In this document: positions 32,560 to 40,767 of the stretch, one piece after another | Position numbering within the stretch: the stretch's first letter is position 1 | How the letters are laid out: the number at the start of each line of letters is the position of its first letter | Assembly: GCF_011742145.1 (NCBI RefSeq) | Contig: NZ_JAAQQU010000105.1 | Span: 124,001-188,000 of the forward strand | Direction of reading: 5' to 3' | DNA length: 64,000 nt | Source of the DNA: Flavobacterium sp. J49 | GTDB taxonomy: Bacteria; Bacteroidota; Bacteroidia; Flavobacteriales; Flavobacteriaceae | Notes under the pieces: model-generated | Told to the model about the DNA's origin: nothing | Databases searched by the model: none | Seen by the model: only the letters and a program-made list of their open reading frames with translations | Made by a program: the position numbers and the translations under genes

Positions 32560-32925
32560 TTAGTTTTCCAATAGTTCGTTGACTTGTTCTACTACTTTTT
32601 TGATGGAAAAAGGCTTGGTTAAATAGGCATCGGCACCGAGTGCCATTCCTTTTTCGATATCGCTTTCTTTGTTTTTGGCAGAAAGGAAAATCACTTTGCA
32701 GTGGTTGAGCTGTTCGTTCTTTTTGATTTGTTCCAAAGTTTCAAATCCATCCACCAGAGGCATCATGATATCGAGGATGATAATATCGGGAAACTGAGTT
32801 TTTAAAATATCCAAAGCTTCCTGACCGTCGCGGGCAATAAACACTTCAAAGTTGTTCTTTTTGAAAGTGTATTCCAATGACATTACAATGTTGGGTTCGT
32901 CGTCTACTATTAAAATCTTTTTCAT
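32560..32925 (-). CDS. Receiver-only response regulator
   Basis: 121 residues, a single REC domain with no output domain. Phospho-acceptor Asp52 in IIILDIMMP, acidic pocket DDE (residues 8-10), switch serine in FLSAKNK and the conserved lysine in YLTKPFS. ATG at 32925 overlaps the stop of the symporter-kinase by 4 bp, so it is almost certainly the partner of that kinase. Unlike CrbR/ErdR regulators of acetate systems, it lacks the LuxR DNA-binding module. It must act by protein contact or phosphotransfer. Confidence 0.88.
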   Translation of the reverse strand: MKKILIVDDEPNIVMSLEYTFKKNNFEVFIARDGQEALDILKTQFPDIIILDIMMPLVDGFETLEQIKKNEQLNHCKVIFLSAKNKESDIEKGMALGADAYLTKPFSIKKVVEQVNELLEN

Positions 32926-35615
32926 GGCTGCTGTTTTTTGGGTATTGTAAAACTCAAACACGCACCGCCGGTAGCATTATTGGTGGCCCAAATTTTCCCT
33001 TTGTGGTGTTCGATAATTTGTTTGCAAATCGCTAATCCTAATCCGCTGCCAATAGGCTTTTTAAAATTCTGATTGGTCGATTGATAGAACTTGTCAAATA
33101 TGTTTTCAAAATCATTCGGAGCGATTCCTTTACCATTGTCACTCACTTCCACTTGCACAAAATCGTGCTTGTCATAAACCGCTAAAGTAATTAAACCATT
33201 GTGATCCGGACAAAACTTAATCGCATTCGACACCAAATTGGTCACCACTTGCACAATTCTATCCTCATCAAAATCGGCTTTCAGATTACCGTTGCCTTCC
33301 ACATGTACGTGAATGTACTTATTGTTGATGAGCTGTTGCAGAGGTTCAATAGCATTTTCAATCGTTTCCAAAACCTTGTGTGTAGCAAAGTTAACTTTTT
33401 GACGGCCGGTTTCAAACTTTTCTAAGTCGAGAATTTTATCAATCAAGCGATTCAATCGGTCTGATTCTGAAATAATGTTTTGCAAAAACTGTTTGCGCAG
33501 TTCTTCCGGAATTTCATCATCGTCGTATAAAATCTCGCTCGAAGCCCGAATAGCGGTAATTGGCGTTCGCAATTCGTGGGTAACCGTATCTAAGAATTCG
33601 TCTTTTTGTTTGTCTTTTTCCATCAACGAAACGTTGGCTTCGTGGAGTTTGGCAGAGATTTCTTTAAGCTCATTAGAGGTTTCTGTCAATTTTTTATTGA
33701 TGATGATATTCTCTTTGGATTCTTCCAAAATCTTTAAAACTTCGGGTAAAGTTATCTTTTCTTCTTTGACCACGCTGGAAATCAATATTTTGGCGGAAGC
33801 CGTACCGATGTGACCGGTCAATAGGTTTTCGGAGAATTTAATCAAACGCGCATCGGCCAGTTCTTCGTTTTTGTCTACGTTGTATTTTACGTTGAAAATG
33901 TTCATTGCACGTTTAGTTCGCTCTTCGCCTAAGAATTTAATCAGCACTTTTTCAATATCGGTTCGATAAGCCGTACCTTTCCATACAAACGCATTTTCAT
34001 GCATAGTGATGTATTTGTTGATGTCGAGGAACATTTCGGCATAATTGCGCTCGCGGTAATTGCCTTTGAAACTCACCGAAACGGCGATGTAAATCATGAA
34101 GTTGAACAACAAACTCCAAAACAACGCATGCGGTACGGGTTGCAAATAATCTAATCCGAAAAGCTGTAAGGGTTTTAGCAATTTGATGCCAAATAAACCT
34201 TCGGTGATAAAGGAAGTATCGGAGGATGTTATGCCTAAAGCGTAAGGCACTAACAAAGTGTACAAGCAAATCACAAAACCCACAATTAAGCCCGAAACCG
34301 CTCCGGTTCGTGAACCTCTTCGCCAGAATAGAGCGCCGAAAAACGAGGGTGCCAATTGGGCAATAATGACAAAAGCGACTAATCCGATAGAGAACAAACT
34401 GTAATCTAGAGCGAAGTAACGGTAGAGGAAATAAGAAATGATAATGAGCGAGAAAATCCCAATCTTACGAATGTTGACAATCTTTTTGTTGATTGTAGTT
34501 TGTTCGTTGTGTTTTAGTCTTCCCAACAAACCATAAGGAATAATCAAGTTGTTACTCACCATCGTTGACAATCCGATAGAAGAAACGACTATCATCGAAA
34601 TCGCCGCCGAAAATCCGCCCAGAAAAACCATAACGGTCAAAGTCTTATTGTCAAAAAACTGCGGAATTAATAACGAATACGTGTCGGAATTCACACTTTG
34701 TCCATCGAATAAAATATTGCCGCCCCAAGCAATTGGATACACAAAAATGTTGAACAATAACAAATACAACGGAAACAACCAAACTGCAGTATTTACGTGA
34801 TTCTCTCTGGTATTTTCTATCACCGAAACCTGAAACTGTCTTGGTAACAAAAAGATGGCGAATAATGAAAGTATGCACAGGAAAAACCAATTGATGGCTT
34901 GCGGTAATCCGCCGATGGTGTTTTTTTGTTGGAAGTGTTCCAGCAAAGAAGCTTTGGCATAAATATCATCAAAACCGTCAAAGACAAAGAACGTCACATA
35001 CACACCGATGATAATAAAGAAAACCAATTTCAATACGCTTTCTAAAGCCACAGCAGTTACAATTCCTTTACGTTTTTCGGAAGCATCAACGTAGCGCGTT
35101 CCGTAGATGGAAGCAAATATGGCTAAGGCAAAAGCCACGTAAGTTGTACTGTCGTCAAAGATATTGGAACTCGATTCGGTTTGGGTTACAATGTGAAAAG
35201 TTTCTGAAATTGCTTTGAGTTGTAAAGCGATGTAGGGCAAAATACCAAACAAGCAGACAATGGTAACGACTGCTCCTAAAAATCGGCTGTTGCCATAACG
35301 AAGGGAAATAAAATCGGCGATGCTGGACACTTTATTGACTCTCGAAATTCGGATAATCTTCTTCAAGATAATCATCCATGCCGGAATGACGATGATGGGC
35401 CCGAGATAAATCGGTAAATAGTTCAGCCCCGAATTGGCGGCCACACCAATACTGCCGTAATACGTCCATGCCGTACAATAAACCGCCAGGGAAAGCGAAT
35501 AGATATAGGGATTGTTAGTCCATTTTGAGTTTCCTTTTTTTTCTGCCCAATGGGCAATAAAAAAAAGAATTCCCAAGTAAAGTGCCAATATGATTAATAA
35601 GACTATACTATTCAT
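32922..35615 (-). CDS. Sodium/solute symporter-histidine kinase fusion (CbrA/CrbS-like)
   Basis: 897 residues. The first ~490 form a sodium/solute-symporter-type membrane domain with about 12-13 helices, starting with LLIILALYLGILFFIAH. Next come a linker, a long coiled coil, a kinase with H-box VTHELRTPITAIRA (His near residue 680), N-box VVTNLVSNAIKF, and G-boxes DNGKGIA and GSGLGLAICKQ. CbrA and CrbS are the known members; CrbS controls acs in other bacteria. Neighbouring acs, propionate-type ligase, MHS transporter and porin fit acetate/propionate sensing. No receiver domain is fused to the C-terminus; instead it is separate. Confidence 0.9.
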   Translation of the reverse strand: MNSIVLLIILALYLGILFFIAHWAEKKGNSKWTNNPYIYSLSLAVYCTAWTYYGSIGVAANSGLNYLPIYLGPIIVIPAWMIILKKIIRISRVNKVSSIADFISLRYGNSRFLGAVVTIVCLFGILPYIALQLKAISETFHIVTQTESSSNIFDDSTTYVAFALAIFASIYGTRYVDASEKRKGIVTAVALESVLKLVFFIIIGVYVTFFVFDGFDDIYAKASLLEHFQQKNTIGGLPQAINWFFLCILSLFAIFLLPRQFQVSVIENTRENHVNTAVWLFPLYLLLFNIFVYPIAWGGNILFDGQSVNSDTYSLLIPQFFDNKTLTVMVFLGGFSAAISMIVVSSIGLSTMVSNNLIIPYGLLGRLKHNEQTTINKKIVNIRKIGIFSLIIISYFLYRYFALDYSLFSIGLVAFVIIAQLAPSFFGALFWRRGSRTGAVSGLIVGFVICLYTLLVPYALGITSSDTSFITEGLFGIKLLKPLQLFGLDYLQPVPHALFWSLLFNFMIYIAVSVSFKGNYRERNYAEMFLDINKYITMHENAFVWKGTAYRTDIEKVLIKFLGEERTKRAMNIFNVKYNVDKNEELADARLIKFSENLLTGHIGTASAKILISSVVKEEKITLPEVLKILEESKENIIINKKLTETSNELKEISAKLHEANVSLMEKDKQKDEFLDTVTHELRTPITAIRASSEILYDDDEIPEELRKQFLQNIISESDRLNRLIDKILDLEKFETGRQKVNFATHKVLETIENAIEPLQQLINNKYIHVHVEGNGNLKADFDEDRIVQVVTNLVSNAIKFCPDHNGLITLAVYDKHDFVQVEVSDNGKGIAPNDFENIFDKFYQSTNQNFKKPIGSGLGLAICKQIIEHHKGKIWATNNATGGACLSFTIPKKQQP

Positions 35616-35802
35616 GGTAGCGCTTTATGATGATAAAAGACAATAAAATGGAAAACAACCACACCGAAAAAATGTAAATATAAATTACGGGAAACCCCAT
35701 AACACTCTCGGCACTATCAAACAGCAATAGTATCGGAAGATTTAATCCGATAAGCAGTACCATCGAGATGATTACTAATTTTTGTTGGTGTCTTTGCTTC
35801 AT
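35608..35802 (-). CDS. Small two-helix membrane protein upstream of the symporter-kinase
   Basis: 64 residues, two hydrophobic helices (about 10-28 and 40-58) joined by a short loop, both ends basic. It overlaps the symporter-kinase start by 8 bp, so it is translated together with it. Small subunits of this kind accompany some sodium/solute symporters. No named family recognised. The -7 promoter box lies only 8 bp before this ATG, so either the mRNA is almost leaderless or translation starts at Met14 (35763). Confidence 0.7.
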   Translation of the reverse strand: MKQRHQQKLVIISMVLLIGLNLPILLLFDSAESVMGFPVIYIYIFSVWLFSILLSFIIIKRYHE

Positions 35803-35810
35803 TTATTTTT

Positions 35811-35818
35811 CAAATATA
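35811..35818 (-). promoter_or_regulatory. TATATTTG -7 element for the symporter-kinase operon (minus strand)
   Basis: CAAATATA on the plus strand is TATATTTG on the minus strand. It lies between the terminator of the preceding operon and the ATG at 35802. Confidence 0.5.
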
Positions 35819-35819
35819 A

Positions 35820-35851
35820 AAAGCCAAAAGCCCTTAACGAATTAAGAGCTT
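35820..35851 (-). terminator. UUCG-tetraloop terminator behind the transporter operon (minus strand)
   Basis: Minus-strand AAGCTCTTAA and TTAAGGGCTT form a 10-bp stem (one G-U) closed by a TTCG loop, followed by T-rich sequence. It separates the porin/transporter unit from the symporter-kinase unit. Confidence 0.8.
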
Positions 35852-35876
35852 GAGGCAACCAATTAACTATTTTGAA

Positions 35877-36092
35877 TTAATCTTCATATTCATTTGTTAA
35901 GGCATACCACCCGAAGATGGTTAATCCGGTTACAATCAAAGGTAATAATACAAAAAATATAATTATCCCGAAAACCAAATCGTCTTGTTTTCCTGAGGTT
36001 AACTTTCCTCCGAAAATACCGATGGCATAGTACGCTACAGCTATCGCTAAAGCAATCCAAACTATTCCTAAAATCTTCTTTACTGTGTTCAT
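35877..36092 (-). CDS. Small two-helix membrane protein behind the MHS transporter
   Basis: 71 residues with two helices: about 6-28 (KILGIVWIALAIAVAYYAIGIFGG) and 40-64. A charged loop connects them (LTSGKQDDL) and the tail is short and acidic. Its ATG is 10 bp after the MHS-transporter stop, so it is cotranscribed and may be a small partner. No motif is seen beyond hydropathy. The family is unnamed to me. It ends at the terminator at 35820-35851. Confidence 0.75.
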   Translation of the reverse strand: MNTVKKILGIVWIALAIAVAYYAIGIFGGKLTSGKQDDLVFGIIIFFVLLPLIVTGLTIFGWYALTNEYED

Positions 36093-36102
36093 AGTTTCTG
36101 TT

Positions 36103-37641
36103 TTAGTCGTGAAGTGTATTAATTTTTCTGTCGATGTAAATCATACCGATGACAAAACATACGGCTGCAATTCCAATCGGATACCATAATCCTTCGAGAT
36201 AGAACTCGGCATCACCGGCATCTTTGGCTTGTGTAACAAAATAAGTAGAGATAGCCGGAAGCAATCCTCCAAAGATACCATTTCCAACGTGATAAGGCAA
36301 TGACATTGAAGTATATCTGATTTTCACCGGGAACATTTCTACTAAGAAAGCCGCGATTGGACCGTAAACCATCGTTACAAATATTACTTGAATGAAGACC
36401 ATAAGCACTAAGAACCATTTGTCGGTGCTGTTGATGGTTTTAGTTACTTTGGTTTCGATTTTATCTTTGCCTTTGTCATCCACCATTAACTTACCGGCTT
36501 CAAAATGAAGGGTTTTGATTTCCTCTACTTTCGTTCCGTCAGTGTACTCTCTTGTAGTAGTATAAATAGAATCCATTTTAGTAGCATCAACTTCTTTCAT
36601 CGATGGCACCACTTTGGTATTGGCAGCAATTTCCGTTTTCTTACTCAAATCGGTACTGTCATACATGGCTCTGTATATCGGTCGGTAAAGGAAAATAGCC
36701 AATAACATACCTGTCATCATGATTGATTTTCTACCCCATTTGTCACTCAACCAACCAAAGACTACGAAGAAAGGTGTGCCTAAGATTAAGGCGATTCCCA
36801 ATAGCATATCTACTTGAGAAGAGTCGATGCTTTGTACTGTTTTTAAGAAGTTCATCGCATAGAATTGTCCAGTATACCAAACTACTCCTTGACCCATTGT
36901 GGCTCCGAACAAAGCCAACAAGACAAACTTTAAATTGTATTTGTTACCAAAACTTTCTTTTAACGGATTGGTTGATGTTTTTCCTTCTGATTTGGCTTTA
37001 GCAAACACCGGAGATTCTTCCATGTTTTTACGGATAAGGTAAGATACATAAACCATTAGGATAGAAACCCAAAACGGTACTCTCCAACCCCATTCGTCAA
37101 AGGCTTCTTTAGACAATAAGCTTTTGGTTAATAAAATTACCATTAACGAAATGAATAATCCAACGGTGGCAGTGGTTTGAATCCATGAAGTCCAATAACC
37201 TTTTTCACCTTTAGGAGCATGTTCCGCCACATAAGTTGCAGCGCCTCCGTATTCTCCTCCAAGGGCTAAACCTTGTAACAAACGAAGGATTAAGACTAAA
37301 ATCGGTGCAGCAAAACCAATGGTTTCATAACTTGGGATACACCCAATTACGAAGGTCGCTCCACCCATTAACATCAAGGTCACCATAAAAGTGTACTTTC
37401 TTCCGATAAGATCACCTAATCGTCCGAAGAATAAGGCTCCGAAAGGACGCACTACGAAACCGGCGGCAAAAGTTGCCAAAGTGGACAAAAATGCAGCTGT
37501 TGGATTGTCTGTAGGGAAAAATTTGGTTGATAATACTACGGCCAAACTACCGAAGATGTAAAAATCATACCATTCAATCATGGTTCCCATAGAGGAAGCG
37601 GAAATCACTTTCCAAATTCCTTTTGTTTTTTTATCGCTCAT
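36103..37641 (-). CDS. MHS-family (metabolite:H+ symporter) major facilitator
   Basis: 512 residues, MFS with 12 helices. The family motifs WYDFYIFG (helix 1), GRLGDLIGRKYTF (loop 2-3), RLLQGLALGGEYGGA (helix 4) and the second GWLSDKWGRKS (loop 8-9) place it in the ProP/ShiA-like metabolite:H+ symporter group. Odd feature: a polar insert of about 90 residues (roughly 322-409) between the second repeat's first two helices, rich in Lys, Thr, Glu and Asp. It sits between a porin and a small membrane protein, so uptake of a small carboxylate is likely. The substrate is not encoded. Confidence 0.85.
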   Translation of the reverse strand: MSDKKTKGIWKVISASSMGTMIEWYDFYIFGSLAVVLSTKFFPTDNPTAAFLSTLATFAAGFVVRPFGALFFGRLGDLIGRKYTFMVTLMLMGGATFVIGCIPSYETIGFAAPILVLILRLLQGLALGGEYGGAATYVAEHAPKGEKGYWTSWIQTTATVGLFISLMVILLTKSLLSKEAFDEWGWRVPFWVSILMVYVSYLIRKNMEESPVFAKAKSEGKTSTNPLKESFGNKYNLKFVLLALFGATMGQGVVWYTGQFYAMNFLKTVQSIDSSQVDMLLGIALILGTPFFVVFGWLSDKWGRKSIMMTGMLLAIFLYRPIYRAMYDSTDLSKKTEIAANTKVVPSMKEVDATKMDSIYTTTREYTDGTKVEEIKTLHFEAGKLMVDDKGKDKIETKVTKTINSTDKWFLVLMVFIQVIFVTMVYGPIAAFLVEMFPVKIRYTSMSLPYHVGNGIFGGLLPAISTYFVTQAKDAGDAEFYLEGLWYPIGIAAVCFVIGMIYIDRKINTLHD

Positions 37642-37662
37642 ACTATATAAATTGGTTGGTTA

Positions 37663-38922
37663 TTAAAAACTGTAAGCACAAGAAATCATGGCTCTGAAAT
37701 TGCCTACTTTCTTATTGTTGCCGTCAAAGGTAGCGTCGGGTTTAATATCGCCCCAAGTAGCTCCTGTGTATTCAATTTCCGGCGTGATTCTAAATTTGTT
37801 TTGTTTGAAATCTACTCTGCCCGAAACCCTCATAACGTTATCAACGCCGCGAGTTCCGGCAAAACCTCTACCATAAAGTGTAGTTGGATTGTCTTTGCTC
37901 ACACCGTCTGTTTTAGTGTACCCAAAGAATAATCCCGGGGCAACACTTTTACCGTTGCTCGCAATGTCTACCCACATAGCGGTGGTTTTGATTCCTTCAT
38001 AAGTTTCCACTTCTCCCGGAACAGTATATCCGGCAAAACCGCCCAACATTACTAGGTTGTACATATTTTTACCGCTGATTCCGTAAGCTTTGATGTGGAA
38101 TTTGTCATTGTTGTATTTGAAGTAACCTACAACTGAAGTGGTATTGACTTTCTCAGAAGTGGCTAGTCCATTGCTTACCGTTAAGGGTTGCAATGATTTG
38201 TATTCAAATCCCAAACCGGCTATCCAGTTGGTGTTTTTGAATTGGAATTGCCCGTGTAGCGTTGGCAACGGTGAATTAAATGAAGCCGAGTTTTGTGTAC
38301 CACCGGTAGCTGTAGCTGTGGTGAACTCTCTTTCTTTGTAGGCGGTTAAGGCAAAAGACAATTCTTTGGTAAAGTTTTGTTTAATGCGGGCTTGAGAAAC
38401 CCAACCAAAAGGATTGAACATAATCCCGGTACTAAAGTTAGCTACGCCCGGAAATACCTCAGGGATAAAAGTTGGATACCAAGTTTGCCCCAAGGTTAAG
38501 CTGGTTTTCTCCCAATCAAGGGTTACATAAGCGTGACGTAAACGGAATAAACCAATAGTAGCTTCCGTGTTACCGAAGAAATCACCCTCTAAAGTTCCTG
38601 AAGTTTTGGCACCCCAAACATTTGGTCCTTTGGCTTTTACTCCTAAACGAGAGACTACCGATAAGAAGTTGGAAGCACCGGCATCATTCAAATCGTCACC
38701 ATTTGCATCTAATTGCTCATCTAACGGGTACAGATTTAAGTTGTATTCACGTACTTGTGCAGAACGTCGGGTATCCCAAATGTAATCGGTTCTAATGAAA
38801 CCGTACATACTTACATCCCATTCTTTGGCGGGCGTCGCAGGCGTCGCTGCCGGTGCCGGAGTCGTTTGCGCATGGCCTGAGAGAGAACCAATGGCAAAGG
38901 TTAATAATAATAGTTTTTTCAT
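37663..38922 (-). CDS. Outer-membrane porin-like beta-barrel protein
   Basis: 419 residues. Signal peptide (LLLLTFAIGSLSGHAQ), then an Ala/Pro/Thr-rich linker (TPAPAATPATPAKEW) and alternating amphipathic strands. It ends in the barrel signature MISCAYSF with a terminal Phe, required for outer-membrane assembly. It resembles DcaP/FmdC-type porins. It starts 22 bp before the MHS transporter on the same strand, so outer- and inner-membrane transport for the same solute are probably co-made. The leader from 38923 has TTAGAATTTG, one base longer than the -7 consensus. Confidence 0.82.
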   Translation of the reverse strand: MKKLLLLTFAIGSLSGHAQTTPAPAATPATPAKEWDVSMYGFIRTDYIWDTRRSAQVREYNLNLYPLDEQLDANGDDLNDAGASNFLSVVSRLGVKAKGPNVWGAKTSGTLEGDFFGNTEATIGLFRLRHAYVTLDWEKTSLTLGQTWYPTFIPEVFPGVANFSTGIMFNPFGWVSQARIKQNFTKELSFALTAYKEREFTTATATGGTQNSASFNSPLPTLHGQFQFKNTNWIAGLGFEYKSLQPLTVSNGLATSEKVNTTSVVGYFKYNNDKFHIKAYGISGKNMYNLVMLGGFAGYTVPGEVETYEGIKTTAMWVDIASNGKSVAPGLFFGYTKTDGVSKDNPTTLYGRGFAGTRGVDNVMRVSGRVDFKQNKFRITPEIEYTGATWGDIKPDATFDGNNKKVGNFRAMISCAYSF

Positions 38923-39020
38923 AATTTGAATTGTTGGTTTTGGTTATATTTTGTTCGACCAAATTCTAACAATTTGTGAATGAAAAAAATTGTGATATAT
39001 ATTATTGTAAATTACTATAG

Positions 39021-39440
39021 CTAATCTTTAAAGCGCTCCCATTTTATAAGCATAAACTTGTCGCCCAGCTCGGTTATAATCATGCCGGCTCCTTTGAGAA
39101 CTTCTTTATTTTTGAGGAATTCAACCAACTCTAGATGGTTGTATATCTTATAGGTTGGATGGTAATCAGTATGATTAGGCTTGGAGATTTTGAACTCCTT
39201 GACCCAGTTGCTTACGGTAACGTGCGAAACGCCTATAATACGCTCTATTTCTCGGTAGCTTAAACCTTCCAAATACAACTGCAAAGCTTTGGTGACATAG
39301 TAACTGTCAATCTTTTTACCTAGTTTGTTAACGGTGAAATAGTAATTGCATTTTTTGCATAAAAACCTTTGTCTGTCTTTGATAACACCACTTTTGACTA
39401 TGGCATCACTTTGGCATTTGGGACAAGATAAAATCTCCAT
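39021..39440 (-). CDS. IS1-InsA-like zinc-ribbon/HTH protein, probably a domesticated regulator
   Basis: 139 residues from ATG 39440, chosen since the promoter box lies 34 bp upstream. Zinc ribbon with four cysteines (C6 and C9 in CPKC, C28 and C31 in CKKC), then a helix-turn-helix (LEGLSYREIERIIGVSHVTVSNWVKEF), as in the N-terminal subunit of IS1 transposases. The C-terminus (about 95-139) is unlike transposase and has no DDE catalytic half; no terminal repeats or second ORF follow. Upstream of the porin operon in the same direction, so it may regulate it. Leftover transposase is the alternative. Confidence 0.75.
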   Translation of the reverse strand: MEILSCPKCQSDAIVKSGVIKDRQRFLCKKCNYYFTVNKLGKKIDSYYVTKALQLYLEGLSYREIERIIGVSHVTVSNWVKEFKISKPNHTDYHPTYKIYNHLELVEFLKNKEVLKGAGMIITELGDKFMLIKWERFKD

Positions 39441-39473
39441 ATATATAAATTTTGCATAAATATACTTATTTAG

Positions 39474-39481
39474 CAAATATA
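39474..39481 (-). promoter_or_regulatory. TATATTTG -7 element (minus strand)
   Basis: CAAATATA on the plus strand; exact TAnnTTTG match on the minus strand, 34 bp before the ATG at 39440. Confidence 0.6.
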
Positions 39482-39938
39482 CAAAAGTGTTTTTGATAAT
39501 TTTTTTAGTTAAAAATTACACAACCATTAATTTTATTAGGTTTTTATTATGGAATTGGTAATTATACCGGAATTACTCTTTTAAGGTTAGTTTTTTTGGT
39601 TAATAGCTTTAACCAACATTTACCACCCTATGATCCGACATACTATTTTCAAAATACTTTTCCTTCAATCAATAGTTTTGCTTAAAGATGACTATTGATG
39701 GTTACTAATGACCTTTCAAATCGTAATTTATAAATCGCTCTTGGGGTGTTTTGAGGTCATGTTCGCAGAATTGGTGCTTTGCACGAGCATCGGTAAAAAC
39801 AAAACTCAAAAAAAACACATTTAAATTTGAGAACTGTGCTATTTTTATTATATTAGCAAGGTTGCCGTCTTCTTCTCTCTAGAAGTTTGCAGCAAAGTTT
39901 ATTCCTCCCCAAATTTATTAACTTAACCCAACAAAAAG
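39482..39938. other. Gene-free stretch with inverted repeats
   Basis: About 460 bp without a plausible gene on either strand. It holds the palindrome TTGGTTAA-N5-TTAACCAA (39596-39616), the inverted repeat ATCAATAGT-N14-ACTATTGAT (39668-39699) and a promoter box at 39832. No frame longer than a few dozen codons has coding character. It may contain decayed sequence or an untranslated RNA. Confidence 0.5.
39832..39839 (+). promoter_or_regulatory. TAAATTTG -7 element
   Basis: Exact TAnnTTTG match, about 100 bp upstream of the T9SS-type gene at 39939, which implies a long leader. Confidence 0.55.
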
Positions 39939-40625
39939 ATGAAGCATTTATTGACTTTAATTTCGATGATTTACAGTGTAAACTGTCTTGCTCAAAGCCC
40001 TAATCCGGATTTATTTCAAACTTGGTATTTATACGATTATTATTCTACTGATGACAATATTCATCACCCTATTACAGCAGTAACACCTTCTATATCGCCT
40101 TATGTTACTTTTTTTGACACAATGATTTTTGATGGGATGGGCGCTTGTAATTCATTTAGCGGAATTATTGATACCCCGGCTGAAGGTGTATTGGCACCCA
40201 ATGATTTTTCAAGCACACTACTTAGTTGCGGTTCTCCGGAACACATATCTTTTGAAGAAGCCTTTTTCTCCTTCATGCAGTACGGTGGACAATTTTACTT
40301 ATCCGGAGAAGGAAATAATATGCATCTAATGATTTCTAATCCCATATTCATAAATTATGCCTTTAGAAATTCTCAACTGAGTACTTCAAGTTTTGACGCA
40401 AAACAAGTTACAGTCTATCCTAATCCCACTGATTATAAATTCTTTGTTAATTCTCAAAACAATGTGATCGACAAAATTGAAATCTTTAATTCGATTGGCC
40501 AAACAGTTAAAACCTTAAACAATAATTTTGAGGTCATAGATATGTCTGATTTTACCTCAGGGGTTTATTCCATTAAAATCTATTTAGAAGACAAAACCGT
40601 TCTAAAAAAAATTACAAAAAAATAG
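39939..40625 (+). CDS. T9SS-exported META-like domain protein
   Basis: 228 residues. Signal peptide ending near NCLAQ, then a beta-rich domain with GMGACNSFSG, similar to the CNxFxG core of META/HslJ domains, and a C-terminal sorting domain (about 150-228: KQVTVYPNPTDYKFF, IEIFNSIGQTVKTL, GVYSIKIYLEDKTVLKKITK), the type A signal that sends proteins to the surface through the type IX system. The TDYK in YPNPTDYK stands where TSG-like residues often occur. It is alone, with its own promoter; a second T9SS protein follows downstream. Confidence 0.85.
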   Translation: MKHLLTLISMIYSVNCLAQSPNPDLFQTWYLYDYYSTDDNIHHPITAVTPSISPYVTFFDTMIFDGMGACNSFSGIIDTPAEGVLAPNDFSSTLLSCGSPEHISFEEAFFSFMQYGGQFYLSGEGNNMHLMISNPIFINYAFRNSQLSTSSFDAKQVTVYPNPTDYKFFVNSQNNVIDKIEIFNSIGQTVKTLNNNFEVIDMSDFTSGVYSIKIYLEDKTVLKKITKK

Positions 40626-40724
40626 AATACAATACCTAGCAACTAAAAGCAACTGTGACTAGTATGTAACCATAGTGAGGATGAGTTTATAAGATGATTG
40701 CTTTCTAAATTCAAAAAAGAATTT

Positions 40725-40732
40725 TAAATTTG
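40725..40732 (+). promoter_or_regulatory. TAAATTTG -7 element
   Basis: Exact TAnnTTTG match 35 bp before the RCC1-repeat gene; a TTG lies 24 bp upstream as a possible -33 element. Confidence 0.6.
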
Positions 40733-40767
40733 AAATCATCAGTAATAAATTGTCATAATAACAAACT

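Noticed and set aside
39021..39440. Active IS1-type transposase
   Set aside because: No catalytic InsB half, no terminal inverted repeats, no target duplication and an unrelated C-terminus.
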